From positions 553,583-617,582 of the forward strand of contig KV454015.1 in assembly GCA_001661245.1 (NCBI GenBank): a stretch of 64,000 bases of DNA, read 5' to 3'. Shown one piece after another: positions 9,480-19,411 of this stretch. Source of the stretch: Pachysolen tannophilus NRRL Y-2460. Taxonomy: Eukaryota; Ascomycota; Pichiomycetes; Alaninales; Pachysolenaceae. Numbering within the stretch: the first letter of the stretch is position 1; every line of letters starts with the position of its first letter. The translations under genes and the position numbers were made by a program. A model generated the notes under the pieces. The model did not search any database. It was not told where the DNA came from and was given only the letters and a program-made list of their open reading frames with translations.

Positions 9480-12269
9480 TCAGACAAAAGTAATATCAAT
9501 ATTATTCTCATCAATTATGTCCATCCAATCTTTGCCTGTTTCCCAGCATGCAACGGCTACATCTCTAGCTTTAATTGACATGTGATTTCCTATAGAGCTT
9601 TGTTTTGTAAATCTGTCATAGAAGAAATTTCTGACATCGGCGTCCAAACTCTCAGCAGACGCTATGAACATACAAAATAAGGAACATATTTCAGCTGATG
9701 AACAATTTTCTATGTACTTCCGGGTAGTATTTGCAATGGATTTACATAGCGATTGAACAATAGTTGAATCTCTTGGAATCAAAAAAACCCTGCGATATAA
9801 GTGTAACAATCCAGCTTGAAAATAGTTTTTATTCGTAGCACTTAAAACTTTATCATTTGCGAACAGCTCATCTGAATACTTCTTTTTTCTTCTTTCAGAT
9901 GACTCAAAAATTTTAGTCAACCTTTCTTTTGTCTCGATTGCTCTAGTGATTAAAGAAATTGGAAGATGCAAGTTGGAGGGATCGCAGTTATTGTTTTTAA
10001 CAAGAAATACATTGACTTCTTTTATTAATGTGATTATACTATCGAAAATAGGCAAGTAACGTAGATCAAACCCTAAAAACATATCGACTGCAACTTTAAC
10101 TTGTTTTTCAGTTTTAGCATAGTCATCATCTAGTTCCTCATCACTTTCATCAGTATCTGAATATCCATAATTAATATCGTTTAATTGATCATTTCTCCAG
10201 AAATGAACTTTTTGTTGTTGACTACCAACTTGTGGCTTCAAAGAAGAGCATAATGCAGCCAATACATCAATATAGGCAAACCATCTTGCAAGGAAAAAGG
10301 AAACATCTGATTCCTGGAAAGATTGATTAGAAACGAGACCCGAGCTGCTCCTCTTGGAAGAAATAGAACCAGAAACAGGTGGAAATACTTTCAGTGGTAA
10401 AATATCGTTGAACTCGTTTTGACTATCACTTTTTGCAAAATTTTTCAAAGAATTTGTCTCTGATGAAGATACACTTTTTATCGAATTTCTTCTAAACAAA
10501 TGTGTCAGCTTTCTTTTCAATAAAATCTGCTTTGCTCCTTTGATATGCAATTTCCAAGATTTGTGTTTACCTGAAAACATTTCGTATGATCCAATCATAA
10601 GCACCAACGCTAAAGTTAAATCACTTCTTGAAGTTTTATCATCCTGAAGTAAGATTAATAACTCGTTTAAAGCTCTTGATAATAGTTGATCTAATACTAC
10701 CTTAGGTTCTGGTTGTCCCAACATCAAAGTCTTATGTGTTAAACCAAATGCAATTAAGATGGATAAAATTGAATCATTAGTCATTGCTAATCTTGGAAGT
10801 ATAACTTTGAAAGGATTAACCTTATATAAATGTTCCGGAGCAGGAACAAGAATATATGAAGTAACATTGCGGAAAAAATGAAAATTTTCCAGATAATAAG
10901 GTATATTCAATAATAAATCAGGTAAAGGTAATAGCCCTCTCGGTATGGTGTTAAAATTAAAGAAACTATGCAGTTCGTTTGATGCACTAACTCCATTAAC
11001 ATTTTCATCGTATGAGGCACCGTGATAATTAGTAAATCTCAGTGCTTCTATTTCTTTGGAATATTCACGGATGTCTTCATTGACCTCTTCTTCATCTTCA
11101 TCAATATTGCTATACTTTGTCAGACGTTTATTTGAAAACATGTTACCTCCACCATTAAAAAGAAAAATATCGTTAGAAAAATTGCTTTGAGCAACAGGAT
11201 CAACCTGTTCAATCTTAGAGATATCCTGTGCGTAGGAATCTAACTCATCTAAAAAATTTGTAAATACTAAATCCGGTTTCATCATCTCATTATGAATTGA
11301 ATTGTGGTTATTATTATTATTATTATTATTATTAACATGTTTATGTTGGTGAACGAAGCCATTGCTGCCATTGTTATTGTTGGTATTTGTGTTTAAAACT
11401 TTCAACATATCTATATCAATATCATGGAATTGAGAACTATCAAATACATTATTACTCTCATTTTTCATTATATTAACGTTATCGTTGCCTGTCTTTGACT
11501 TTTTATTACCAAAATGGTTCTCCGGACTACTAGCACTTCCACTTGTTCCACTTGTAATAGACTCTAAATCGAAATTACCAGCTAAAGTCGAAGATAAATC
11601 ATTCAAAATTCCAATATTTTCAAAATGGAATAATGAATTATTACCACCTACTGTTTCCAATGCATTTGTTAAAGCTTGTAAACCAGGAGTTAAAGTTTTC
11701 AGTATATAATTGGAAACTTCTGTTTCAAGATTATCGCTTCGCTTATGATGACCATTCTTGTTGCGCTTCAATTTCTTAGCATGACTACTATTATTCTCCA
11801 AGTTAATACCGCTAGGAACCGATACCTCACTAATTGTATTCAGCGTATCATGTGTATTTGGAAGTTGTTGATCAAACAGTTGTATCTGCTTTGGAGATTG
11901 GGTTACAGATGATACAACATTCCTCTCATTCAAAACTTTGCCAATTTCCGGTTTCACAATCTGTTTAGATTTCTTCAAACAATCGTTATTCACATTCTTT
12001 GAACGTTCAGTGATAGACAGCACACTAAATCCATTTGAAGTATAGTTTTTCGGTATATCACTACACATTTTCTCCAACTTTGGTTTCTTATAAGGTCTCC
12101 CTCCCCAAGTCAACTTAATAGAGTAATCACATTCTTTACCTCTTTTGATACAACTACCACATGAAGGTCTTTCTTCATCACATTTAACTTTTAATTTCTT
12201 ACAACTTTGACATCCAAATCGACTTCTTGTCCTTTTTTGCTTTGACTCTGGTTTGACATTGGATGACAT
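9480..12269 (-). CDS. Zn2Cys6 transcription factor, 929 aa
   Basis: A fungal binuclear zinc cluster spans C20-C47 (CQSCKKLKVKC, then CGSCIKRGKEC), preceded by a basic stretch and followed by the linker IKLTWGGRPYKKPKLEK. Poly-Asn runs lie near residues 295-325. The C-terminal half (about 440-900) is helical and resembles the fungal-specific transcription-factor domain. Such proteins bind CGG half-sites in the nucleus. The target pathway is not recognised. The gene is tail-to-tail with the PXA2 homologue (170-bp gap) and is transcribed in the same direction as the neighbouring zinc-cluster gene. The two clusters have different spacing, so they are not a recent tandem duplication. Confidence 0.88.
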   Translation of the reverse strand: MSSNVKPESKQKRTRSRFGCQSCKKLKVKCDEERPSCGSCIKRGKECDYSIKLTWGGRPYKKPKLEKMCSDIPKNYTSNGFSVLSITERSKNVNNDCLKKSKQIVKPEIGKVLNERNVVSSVTQSPKQIQLFDQQLPNTHDTLNTISEVSVPSGINLENNSSHAKKLKRNKNGHHKRSDNLETEVSNYILKTLTPGLQALTNALETVGGNNSLFHFENIGILNDLSSTLAGNFDLESITSGTSGSASSPENHFGNKKSKTGNDNVNIMKNESNNVFDSSQFHDIDIDMLKVLNTNTNNNNGSNGFVHQHKHVNNNNNNNNNHNSIHNEMMKPDLVFTNFLDELDSYAQDISKIEQVDPVAQSNFSNDIFLFNGGGNMFSNKRLTKYSNIDEDEEEVNEDIREYSKEIEALRFTNYHGASYDENVNGVSASNELHSFFNFNTIPRGLLPLPDLLLNIPYYLENFHFFRNVTSYILVPAPEHLYKVNPFKVILPRLAMTNDSILSILIAFGLTHKTLMLGQPEPKVVLDQLLSRALNELLILLQDDKTSRSDLTLALVLMIGSYEMFSGKHKSWKLHIKGAKQILLKRKLTHLFRRNSIKSVSSSETNSLKNFAKSDSQNEFNDILPLKVFPPVSGSISSKRSSSGLVSNQSFQESDVSFFLARWFAYIDVLAALCSSLKPQVGSQQQKVHFWRNDQLNDINYGYSDTDESDEELDDDYAKTEKQVKVAVDMFLGFDLRYLPIFDSIITLIKEVNVFLVKNNNCDPSNLHLPISLITRAIETKERLTKIFESSERRKKKYSDELFANDKVLSATNKNYFQAGLLHLYRRVFLIPRDSTIVQSLCKSIANTTRKYIENCSSAEICSLFCMFIASAESLDADVRNFFYDRFTKQSSIGNHMSIKARDVAVACWETGKDWMDIIDENNIDITFV

Positions 12270-12705
12270 TTTAAACTATTTCCAAGACACTTTCAAGTCC
12301 ACCAACAAACTAACAACCTCCAAAACAACAAAACAATACCCTATAGAATCTAATCTTTGGCTCTTTGACTAATCAACTTCTCTTCAAAGTAAAGCTAAAA
12401 GTATCAATGAATACATTACTCGGTTTCCAGCCGCAATCAAGTTTTTATTATTTTTTTGTTATTTTTTCATTTTTCACCTTTTACTAATAATCATCCTTCC
12501 AAAATAGGTAAATAAATGCGCCTGTTGATGGATAAATGAACATGACCGATGAGAAGAGATGTTTTCTACGATATTTAAGAATCATTAATTGGGGTCATTA
12601 CTATATATAAATGTACATGATGTTCTTTTGAAATGGGAACTATGTTCAAAGTGGGAAGTATGTTTTGGAAGAAAATGTATATAATATTTTTAGAGAAGAT
12701 ATGAA

Positions 12706-15111
12706 TTAATGTTTTCTCTTTGCAACCACTGGATGTGAAGGATCTGAACCAGGCCAGGCTGAAATGATTTTTTTGTTTTTGAGCTTTTCTTGTTCGTATT
12801 CATCATCTTCATCTTCTTCCAGATTAGTAGAGGGATAGATGAAGTCACCTGCTGTATTTAAGAACGCGAGCTCTTTTTTAATTTTGTGTATAAAGTCATC
12901 ATCATCATAAACGTCATTTTCAATATAATTTGATTCATCAGTATAAGAACGAGTATTATTATTATTATTATTATTATTACCTTCTTCTGATGTTGAATCA
13001 TGCAAAATTTTTTCTAATTTTTCTTTTAATACTAATCTTATGTTTTTTATTAATTTGTTACCAAATTTTTCATCAATGGGTTTATTTTTAATTAATAATT
13101 TCAACAATTGCTTTGTCATCTTTATGGTTTTCAACAAGAAATCGTTGTTGCTGCTAACCAATGGTGAGTTAAGAGTTATCAAGACAGCATAGTAAAGCAA
13201 AATGTGGATATGTACTGGACAATATTTTAAAGAATCAACAATATCTTTATCGTATAGTACCAAATTTAAGATATTAAAAGCAGACGAAGTAGCAATCTGA
13301 GTAGATACCTGTAAATTATTTTCAGATCTCAAAATACCATTTTCCGCTAGTTGTTTATTTTGATGATCTTCATCTATTTCTTCATCTATTTCTTCATCGC
13401 TTTCGTCCTCGTCATCATCCTCGTCATCATCTGAATTAAGTTCAGCTTCTATAAAACCTCCGGTATTATTTTCAGAAACCACATTTTCAAAATCATCATC
13501 AAACTTACTATTCCATTTAGGAAATTCACCACTTTTATCTCTCATACCTCTAATGAAATTCGAATTGATGTGAATTTTAGCAAAATTATAATATATTAAA
13601 GTAGACTTTGATGACCAAACGTTGCTATTGCTGAATCCATTCATTGATGACAACAACACTGTCCATCTAACCATCCATTTATCCAACTCTAAATTTGTAT
13701 TATATGGAATACCAAAGTGCGAAGGATCTAATAAATCCCAGGAATTGCCTTTAAATATTTCATTTGTAACTTGACTACATTCTATTTGAGAAACTAATCT
13801 TATGTCTGAAGTTAATGTTGAATAATTCTTAATCTTACTTGAAGCAAGTGAATCTTTCTTTTGAGATAATAATAACTTTCTGCAATGCCGTATTATGTTA
13901 TCACTACTATCCATGATTGGTTTCCTATTAAAAGCTAGAGCTTGTTGACTATCCAATATATACAACAAGTACCATAGTTTTAATCTTTTCGTAAAATCTA
14001 TATCAGTTGAAATAACTTCACTTTCTCGGCTATCATTATTTTTCATGGGGAATGTATTGAATCCATAATTTTTCAGTAATTGTAATGCTACATTACAAAA
14101 ACTTTGATTTAACCAAAATCCTGCAATACACAAACTGATTATAGTATTGTAAATTTCTGATTCATTATTACTATTATTACCGTTATCAAAATCTGGTAAT
14201 ATATCATCCAGATTATACATGATTTTAAAACTATATCTTTCCAAAAAATCTTTCAAAGGCAGTGATAAGTGTTTTAAATCTGGATGATGCACTGAAGCTA
14301 TTGTACAAACTGTTAATAATAATAATGACGGTTGCCTATTAAACCATAATTTTTCAATATTAAAATCAGATAACTTGAAACCAAACAACTGAGGAGATAT
14401 ATTTCTTTCGAAAAATTCAAATAAAGATTCAACTTGTGAAAAATTTAATAAATTTCTAAAATCATATTCCTCGTTTAATTTTTTATATTCATTACTTGAT
14501 ATCTTTCTTCTTGTTGAAAAATTACTATTTTCTTGTAAATCCAGTCGAAGACTAGTGGCATTATTGATAAGATCATATAAATTTTTCTCTTCAGCACTAG
14601 TTAACAGTGGAAGTTGCAACTGGTTAACTTCTTGGGGCACTGAGGAAAACCCAAGTAATGCTGGAATATCCAGCAGCAGAGGAACCCCAGAAGCAGCAGT
14701 AGTAGTAGCAGCAGCAACAGAAGCATTCGCTTGATTATTCTGCAAAAGGCTTAATATGTTGTCCAAAGTGTTATCAAATTTTTGAAGTCTATTTTCCACA
14801 TCGTCCTTCCATATAGTACTATTATTATCGTTATGCTTTGCAAGATTATCACCATTTTCATCAACTTTTTTATAATTTGAAACTTTGAACTCATAAACAC
14901 ACTCAGTATTAGTCTTCAAACATCTCTGACATGGGTTTGAGTAATCTCCATTGTTATTTTCACATTTGATCTTTGCCTTTCTACATTCAAAACAGGCTTT
15001 TATTCTCCTTGGTATTTTATTACTCTGATGATTATTTACTTTCTTTCTTTTTAACGACCAAGTCTGTAGTAAAGAAGATGGAACCTTACCGTTGGTGACT
15101 TCTGGAGCCAT
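12706..15111 (-). CDS. Zn2Cys6 transcription factor, 801 aa
   Basis: The start is placed at the ATG at 15111; the codon just upstream is GTG. The zinc cluster spans C40-C71 (CFECRKAKIKC, then a long loop, then CQRCLKTNTEC), with basic residues before it. The middle region (about 190-560) has the helical composition of a fungal_trans domain. Acidic runs (Asp/Glu-rich near 555-590) and a poly-Asn run near 725 are low-complexity. The specific regulator is not recognised. It is divergent from ATG101 (about 195 bp between start codons). The gap on its 3' side (12270-12705), leading to the other zinc-cluster gene, is A/T-rich with nothing identifiable beyond a CGATGAG word near 12546. Confidence 0.86.
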   Translation of the reverse strand: MAPEVTNGKVPSSLLQTWSLKRKKVNNHQSNKIPRRIKACFECRKAKIKCENNNGDYSNPCQRCLKTNTECVYEFKVSNYKKVDENGDNLAKHNDNNSTIWKDDVENRLQKFDNTLDNILSLLQNNQANASVAAATTTAASGVPLLLDIPALLGFSSVPQEVNQLQLPLLTSAEEKNLYDLINNATSLRLDLQENSNFSTRRKISSNEYKKLNEEYDFRNLLNFSQVESLFEFFERNISPQLFGFKLSDFNIEKLWFNRQPSLLLLTVCTIASVHHPDLKHLSLPLKDFLERYSFKIMYNLDDILPDFDNGNNSNNESEIYNTIISLCIAGFWLNQSFCNVALQLLKNYGFNTFPMKNNDSRESEVISTDIDFTKRLKLWYLLYILDSQQALAFNRKPIMDSSDNIIRHCRKLLLSQKKDSLASSKIKNYSTLTSDIRLVSQIECSQVTNEIFKGNSWDLLDPSHFGIPYNTNLELDKWMVRWTVLLSSMNGFSNSNVWSSKSTLIYYNFAKIHINSNFIRGMRDKSGEFPKWNSKFDDDFENVVSENNTGGFIEAELNSDDDEDDDEDESDEEIDEEIDEDHQNKQLAENGILRSENNLQVSTQIATSSAFNILNLVLYDKDIVDSLKYCPVHIHILLYYAVLITLNSPLVSSNNDFLLKTIKMTKQLLKLLIKNKPIDEKFGNKLIKNIRLVLKEKLEKILHDSTSEEGNNNNNNNNTRSYTDESNYIENDVYDDDDFIHKIKKELAFLNTAGDFIYPSTNLEEDEDDEYEQEKLKNKKIISAWPGSDPSHPVVAKRKH

Positions 15112-15305
15112 CACACCTTCTATATTTATATCTCTTTATATTTTAATTTTAATTTTACAATTTAAACGGTAAATGGTATTAATATTGTATATGATTTAAA
15201 AAAATGTGTACATAAAAAAATTATTAGTAAATACATTTTTATTATTTAATTTGTAAATGTTTTTATAAAATTATATAATCTACAAATCGGCCAACGGGGA
15301 ATGAA

Positions 15306-16520
15306 ATGGAGTTCAATCTAACGGTGTCGGCGACTCCGAAGACGACCACGATATTGAATAATCAAAATAAAAGTAATTTGGTCTTTCTTAAGCATAATTT
15401 GGTTGGGTTGATCTATACTGTATTCTTTCAACGGTTATTTTGTCCAGTGGTACCATCATCATCAAGTTTTATTGGTGTAGATTATCCGAAATTCATTGGT
15501 CAGGATGATTTGGATAGGTTGATAAATGATACTGTCGATCTGTTTATTTATAAGTTGGAAAGTTTGTTTGATAATAACAATAATAATGTTGTGAATTCTT
15601 CAAGTAATAAGAAATTTAAAAAAATGCTGTTACCATCGGCTCGTTCTTCATTTTCATCGCCATTTGCATCACCTTCATTGTCGAGCAATAGTGCAGCTGA
15701 TGTGAGTGCACCGGTTATTGATATTGGTCTGGGGCAACAACAACAAGATTTTAATGTTAATAATCAGACAACAAAGACTGTTTCCGGAAGGATAGTGATA
15801 ATTTTTTATGAGAGATCACTACAAACAGATGATGAGCAACATTTTGAAGGAGCTTTTAGTAGTGATGATAATGAATATATAAATCCTTGGGAGAGCTGGA
15901 CTTTTCATGTGAAGGCTAACGGTACAACGTTTCAGCAACAACAGCCGCAACAACAACAGCTGCATCAATATCAATATCTGCAAAACGTACCATTATCTTC
16001 TCAGTCTACAGGAGGCGTTTTAATCAACGGAGGTGGGAGCGGTATTATTGGTAATAATAATAATAATAATAACAGTAATAATAATAGTACTAGTGGTAAC
16101 TTCCCACTATCAGTTGGAAGCGGTGTTCTGCCAATAGGACCCATATCTAATTTGCATGGCAATAACGAATTAACTCAAGATGAGATAAAAGAAATTAGAG
16201 ATGAATTTGCATCTAACTTGGTTGAAATTTTAGAAAACCTGGATACATATAAGGATCATATACCACCTATAACGTCACTAGATGGGTTTCCTTATAGATT
16301 AATAATAAGTGTTGACAATGGTAATGAAAGTTATTTAGATCCTAATGGGTTACAAAGTAACAGTAATGGAAATAACAATAATCATTACAATGGTAATAAT
16401 AATAATTATAATAATAATAATAATAATAATAATAACAGTAATAATTTTAACTATGTCTCTTCAGGGGAAGAAATCTTAAACAAGGGTTACAAGTTTATTA
16501 AAAAGATACTAAGTGAATGA
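15306..16520 (+). CDS. ATG101: Atg101, HORMA-domain autophagy initiation factor
   Basis: This is a 404-aa protein whose conserved core is broken by low-complexity inserts. Segments matching fungal and animal Atg101 appear in order: LVGLIYTVFFQRLFCPVVPS (about 33-52), the strand GRIVIIFYERS (about 161), NPWESWTFHVKA (about 193) and YKDHIPPITSLDGFPYRLII (about 314). Atg101 is usually about 200 aa; the excess here is poly-Asn, poly-Gln and Ser tracts. In the family Atg101 binds and stabilises the HORMA domain of Atg13 in the Atg1/ULK complex at the phagophore assembly site. S. cerevisiae lacks it and uses Atg29-Atg31 with Atg17. The WF-finger position carries HFEGAF instead of a Trp-Pro-Phe motif. 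Rev7 is another HORMA candidate, but the HIPPIT...FPY block is specific to Atg101. Confidence 0.85.
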   Translation: MEFNLTVSATPKTTTILNNQNKSNLVFLKHNLVGLIYTVFFQRLFCPVVPSSSSFIGVDYPKFIGQDDLDRLINDTVDLFIYKLESLFDNNNNNVVNSSSNKKFKKMLLPSARSSFSSPFASPSLSSNSAADVSAPVIDIGLGQQQQDFNVNNQTTKTVSGRIVIIFYERSLQTDDEQHFEGAFSSDDNEYINPWESWTFHVKANGTTFQQQQPQQQQLHQYQYLQNVPLSSQSTGGVLINGGGSGIIGNNNNNNNSNNNSTSGNFPLSVGSGVLPIGPISNLHGNNELTQDEIKEIRDEFASNLVEILENLDTYKDHIPPITSLDGFPYRLIISVDNGNESYLDPNGLQSNSNGNNNNHYNGNNNNYNNNNNNNNNSNNFNYVSSGEEILNKGYKFIKKILSE

Positions 16521-16852
16521 TGAACCATTTTACAAATGTATATGATTGAATTAGGGATATAGTTTGCTATCAATTTTTTTTTTCTTTCTTTTTCACTTTT
16601 CCATGTTATTTGTTCAATAATTGTAAAAATTGTTTTCAAAAAAATATAAAGTCAAAAAAAAAAAATAAAAAGAAATAAGAAGAAGAAGAAGTAGTTACTA
16701 TAAACAAGTATAAATTTTTTTTCTTTTTTTTTTTATATATATAAAACTAAAAATCACTAAAACCAAAAGGTAAATGATCTATCAAATCATGAATATCAAG
16801 GAAAGTACTTTTGAAAAAAAAAATTTTTTTTTTTTATTCAAAAAGTATTTGT

Positions 16853-18127
16853 TTATTCAATGATACGAGTGATTAAACCTGTACCAACAGTTTTACCACC
16901 TTCTCTGATATTAAATCTTTGACCAACTTCTAAAGGAGTTGGATGTAAAAGGGAACATTGCATTTCAACGTTATCACCTGGTAAGATTTGTTGAGAATGG
17001 TCAACATTTTCACCTTCAGGGAAAGTTAATATAACAGTAACATCTGCTGTTCTAATAAACATTTGAGGTCTATAATTTTCAGAAAATGGAGAATGTCTAC
17101 CACCTTCTTCTTTTGTTAAGATATATAATGAAGCCAAGAATTTTTTATGTGGTTTAACAGTACCTGGTTTACACAAGACCATACCTCTCTTGATATCATC
17201 ACGTTTAATACCTCTAAGTAAGATACCAGCGTTATCACCAGCCATTGCTTGATCCAATTCTTTTTTAAACATTTCTATACCGGTGACAATAGTTTTAATT
17301 GGAACATCATTATAACCAACAATTTCAACTTCTTCACCTTTTTTCAAATTACCACGTTCAACTCTTCCAGTAACAACGGTACCTCTACCAGAAATTGAAA
17401 AAATATCTTCAACAGGCATTAAAAATGGTTTTTCTAAATCTCTTTCAGGAGTTGGGATATGTTCATCAACAGCATCCAATAATTTCATGATAGCATCTTT
17501 ACCAATTTCTGGACGTTTACCTTCCAAAGCACATAAAGCCGAACCCATAATGACTGGAGTATTATCACCATCAAATCCATAAGAAGTTAATAATTCTCTC
17601 ATTTCCATTTCAACCAATTCTAACATTTCTGGATCATCAATAGTATCAACTTTATTAACAAAGACAACTAAATGTTGAACACCAACTTGTCTAGCCAACA
17701 ACAAGTGTTCTCTAGTTTGAGGCATTTGACCATCAGAAGCAGCAACAACAATAATAGCACCATCCATTTGAGCAGCACCGGTAATCATATTTTTAATATA
17801 ATCAGCATGTCCAGGACAATCAACATGAGAATAATGACGCTTAGCAGTTTCATACTCAACATGAGCAGTTGAAATAGTAATACCTCTTGCTCTTTCTTCT
17901 GGAGCCTTATCAATAGCATTATAATCCAAGAAATTGGCACCACCTTCTGTTGCTAATACTTTAGTAATAGCAGCGGTTAAAGTGGTCTTACCATGATCAA
18001 CATGTCCAATTGTACCTATATTAATATGAGGCTTTGAACGATCAAAAGTAGCAGCAGAACGAGCAGATTGGAAAACAAAAGTTTCCTTTTCTGGAAACTC
18101 AAAATTTTTCACCAAAAAAAAAATCAT
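16853..18127 (-). CDS. TUF1: Mitochondrial elongation factor Tu
   Basis: This is a near-complete bacterial-type EF-Tu. It has the G1 loop GHVDHGKT, the switch I region RGITIS, G3 DCPGHADY, G4 NKVD and G5 SALCALEG, then domains 2 and 3 ending [15 protein letters not shown]. It delivers aminoacyl-tRNA to mitochondrial ribosomes. The mature protein begins around [19 protein letters not shown]. The first in-frame ATG (18127) gives a leader of about 20 residues that is rich in Phe and poor in Arg, unlike a targeting peptide. Upstream the frame stays open without ATG to a TAA at 18188-18190, across T10-T11 homopolymers. The true N-terminus may therefore be spliced or hidden by an indel. The gene is tail-to-tail with ATG101; the T/A-rich gap 16521-16852 holds no gene. 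Confidence 0.93.
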   Translation of the reverse strand: MIFFLVKNFEFPEKETFVFQSARSAATFDRSKPHINIGTIGHVDHGKTTLTAAITKVLATEGGANFLDYNAIDKAPEERARGITISTAHVEYETAKRHYSHVDCPGHADYIKNMITGAAQMDGAIIVVAASDGQMPQTREHLLLARQVGVQHLVVFVNKVDTIDDPEMLELVEMEMRELLTSYGFDGDNTPVIMGSALCALEGKRPEIGKDAIMKLLDAVDEHIPTPERDLEKPFLMPVEDIFSISGRGTVVTGRVERGNLKKGEEVEIVGYNDVPIKTIVTGIEMFKKELDQAMAGDNAGILLRGIKRDDIKRGMVLCKPGTVKPHKKFLASLYILTKEEGGRHSPFSENYRPQMFIRTADVTVILTFPEGENVDHSQQILPGDNVEMQCSLLHPTPLEVGQRFNIREGGKTVGTGLITRIIE

Positions 18128-18291
18128 CAAAAAAAAAAATTTGGGAGTTTCTCTGCTAATAGGAACAACATAAATTGTTAATAAATATTAAATAAAGGTA
18201 TTAAATTAAATTGAATTAAAAAAGAATTTTTGTTTTTTTTTTTTTTCTTTTTTGCCGTAATTTATCTTTTTGGCTCAGGAAAAGAAGAAAG

Positions 18292-18496
18292 ATGTATCCA
18301 CGTTCAGTGTTTGGTGCGGCCATCCGTACTTTAACTCGTGCTAGCAGTATGTATATAAATTTAACAAATGAGTTGAGAAATTAGTAAATTTTTTTTTTTT
18401 TTTTTTTGTTTTTGCCTTTTTGCTTTACTAACAAGTTGTTATTTATTTTTAATAGAAACTGTTTCTCCAAAAATCGTCAATAAGAGTTTGGTGTAA
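18292..18496 (+). CDS. Small spliced ORF, 31 aa, possibly mitochondrial
   Basis: Exon 1 is 18292-18346 and exon 2 is 18456-18496. The 109-nt intron has the canonical donor GTATGT (18347), the branch site TACTAAC (18426-18432) and the acceptor AATAG (18455). The spliced frame gives 31 residues starting MYPRSVFGAAIRTLTRAS and ending IVNKSLV. The start is Arg-containing and amphipathic, like a mitochondrial presequence. It sits about 165 bp from the TUF1 start in divergent orientation. No family is recognised. The perfect splice signals favour a real gene. A spliced non-coding RNA, or a 5' leader of a longer transcript, are alternatives. Confidence 0.5.
18347..18455 (+). other. Spliceosomal intron in the 31-aa ORF
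   Basis: GTATGT at 18347-18352, TACTAAC at 18426-18432 and AG at 18454-18455, with a poly-T tract inside. All three signals match the yeast consensus. Confidence 0.7.
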
Positions 18497-18501
18497 CAAA
18501 A

Positions 18502-18524
18502 CACTACCTTTAAAAGTAGTGCAC
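18502..18524. promoter_or_regulatory. Inverted pair of the CACTAC element
   Basis: CACTACCTTT (18502-18511) is followed directly by AAAAGTAGTGCAC (18512-18524), the reverse complement of GTGCACTACTTTT. This forms a two-copy inverted repeat upstream of the 18872 ORF. The same word recurs in several other intergenic regions of the window. The remainder of the 18497-18871 gap is A/T-rich, ending in (TTTG)n just before the ORF, with a single-copy variant GTAGTGTG near 18798. Confidence 0.5.
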
Positions 18525-18871
18525 TTAGCTTAAAAAAACACAAATTAACCGAAACGGGAACTATTATGTTTTGAGAACACGACTTTCAAAATTTGAATTT
18601 TGGAAAGAAAAAACAAGATCGTGTACTAAAAGCACAATATCTTTTTCCGGAAAGTGGAGAAATTGGAAAAAAATCGTCCAGCCTCTAAACTAATATCCAG
18701 CCCCAAAAGTATTTAATTTCTCTTAGGGTCGTACAGTACATATTAAAAATACCGAAAACAGTAAAAAATTTCACTGCACTTCAAAAAGGATGTGGTGTAG
18801 TGTGTTTTGTGTTTTATTTGCTTCTTTGTTTGTTTGTTTGTTTGTTTGTTTCTAGATAGATAGATGGATTT

Positions 18872-19159
18872 ATGAGTGAATCAACTACAACGGTATTCTT
18901 AGAGACTATCCCCGGTATAGCCAATGTTTGCATAAGTGGTATTTCATTAGATCTATCAACCTCTATGTTGGTTGACATCTTATACAATGAACATTTACCA
19001 CAAGGTATCAATAGAGGAAACTCATCAATTTCTAAAATAGATGGCAAACCGGTTCTTCAATATAAATGCGTTAAAGAATTGGTCAATGGTAACACAGAAT
19101 TTATCAGCTTAACACTAAGACTTCCCCTATGTCATAAAAGTATAAGGAAACCTTACTAG
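18872..19159 (+). CDS. Hypothetical protein, 95 aa, with an overlapping uORF
   Basis: An ATG at 18872 opens a 95-residue frame starting MSESTTTVFLETIPG and containing SLTLRLPL near the C-terminus. The family is not recognised. The pattern of a short beta-rich domain ending in LTLRLPL faintly recalls the N-terminal ubiquitin-like domain of Sde2-type proteins, but the diagnostic GGKGGF segment is absent. A three-codon upstream frame (ATG at 18864, stop TGA at 18873-18875) overlaps the start codon, which could limit initiation. It lies between the small spliced gene and GCD7, on the same strand. Confidence 0.45.
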   Translation: MSESTTTVFLETIPGIANVCISGISLDLSTSMLVDILYNEHLPQGINRGNSSISKIDGKPVLQYKCVKELVNGNTEFISLTLRLPLCHKSIRKPY

Positions 19160-19332
19160 GCTAATCATAAATCACTATAAGCTACTCTCAAACAGGCTTT
19201 TTTGGCTCTATATCTGGTGGACCTTGTTCAAAGTTTAGCTCTTCGATCTGTCATTTTCGGGTCGTTAAAACTGCTCATTTTTTTTTTAACACTGAAAAAT
19301 TTTTGTTAGCACGAAGAAGAATAAGAACAAAC

Positions 19333-19365
<33 letters not shown>

Positions 19366-19411
19366 GGTTTGTGGTTTGTGGTTTGTGGTTGAAGGAGTTA
19401 GTTCATAATCA

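Noticed and set aside
13360-13440. Repeated GATGAA/ATCATC units resembling a CRISPR-like array
   Set aside because: They are coding microsatellites for an Asp/Glu run; there are no unique spacers or palindromic repeats.
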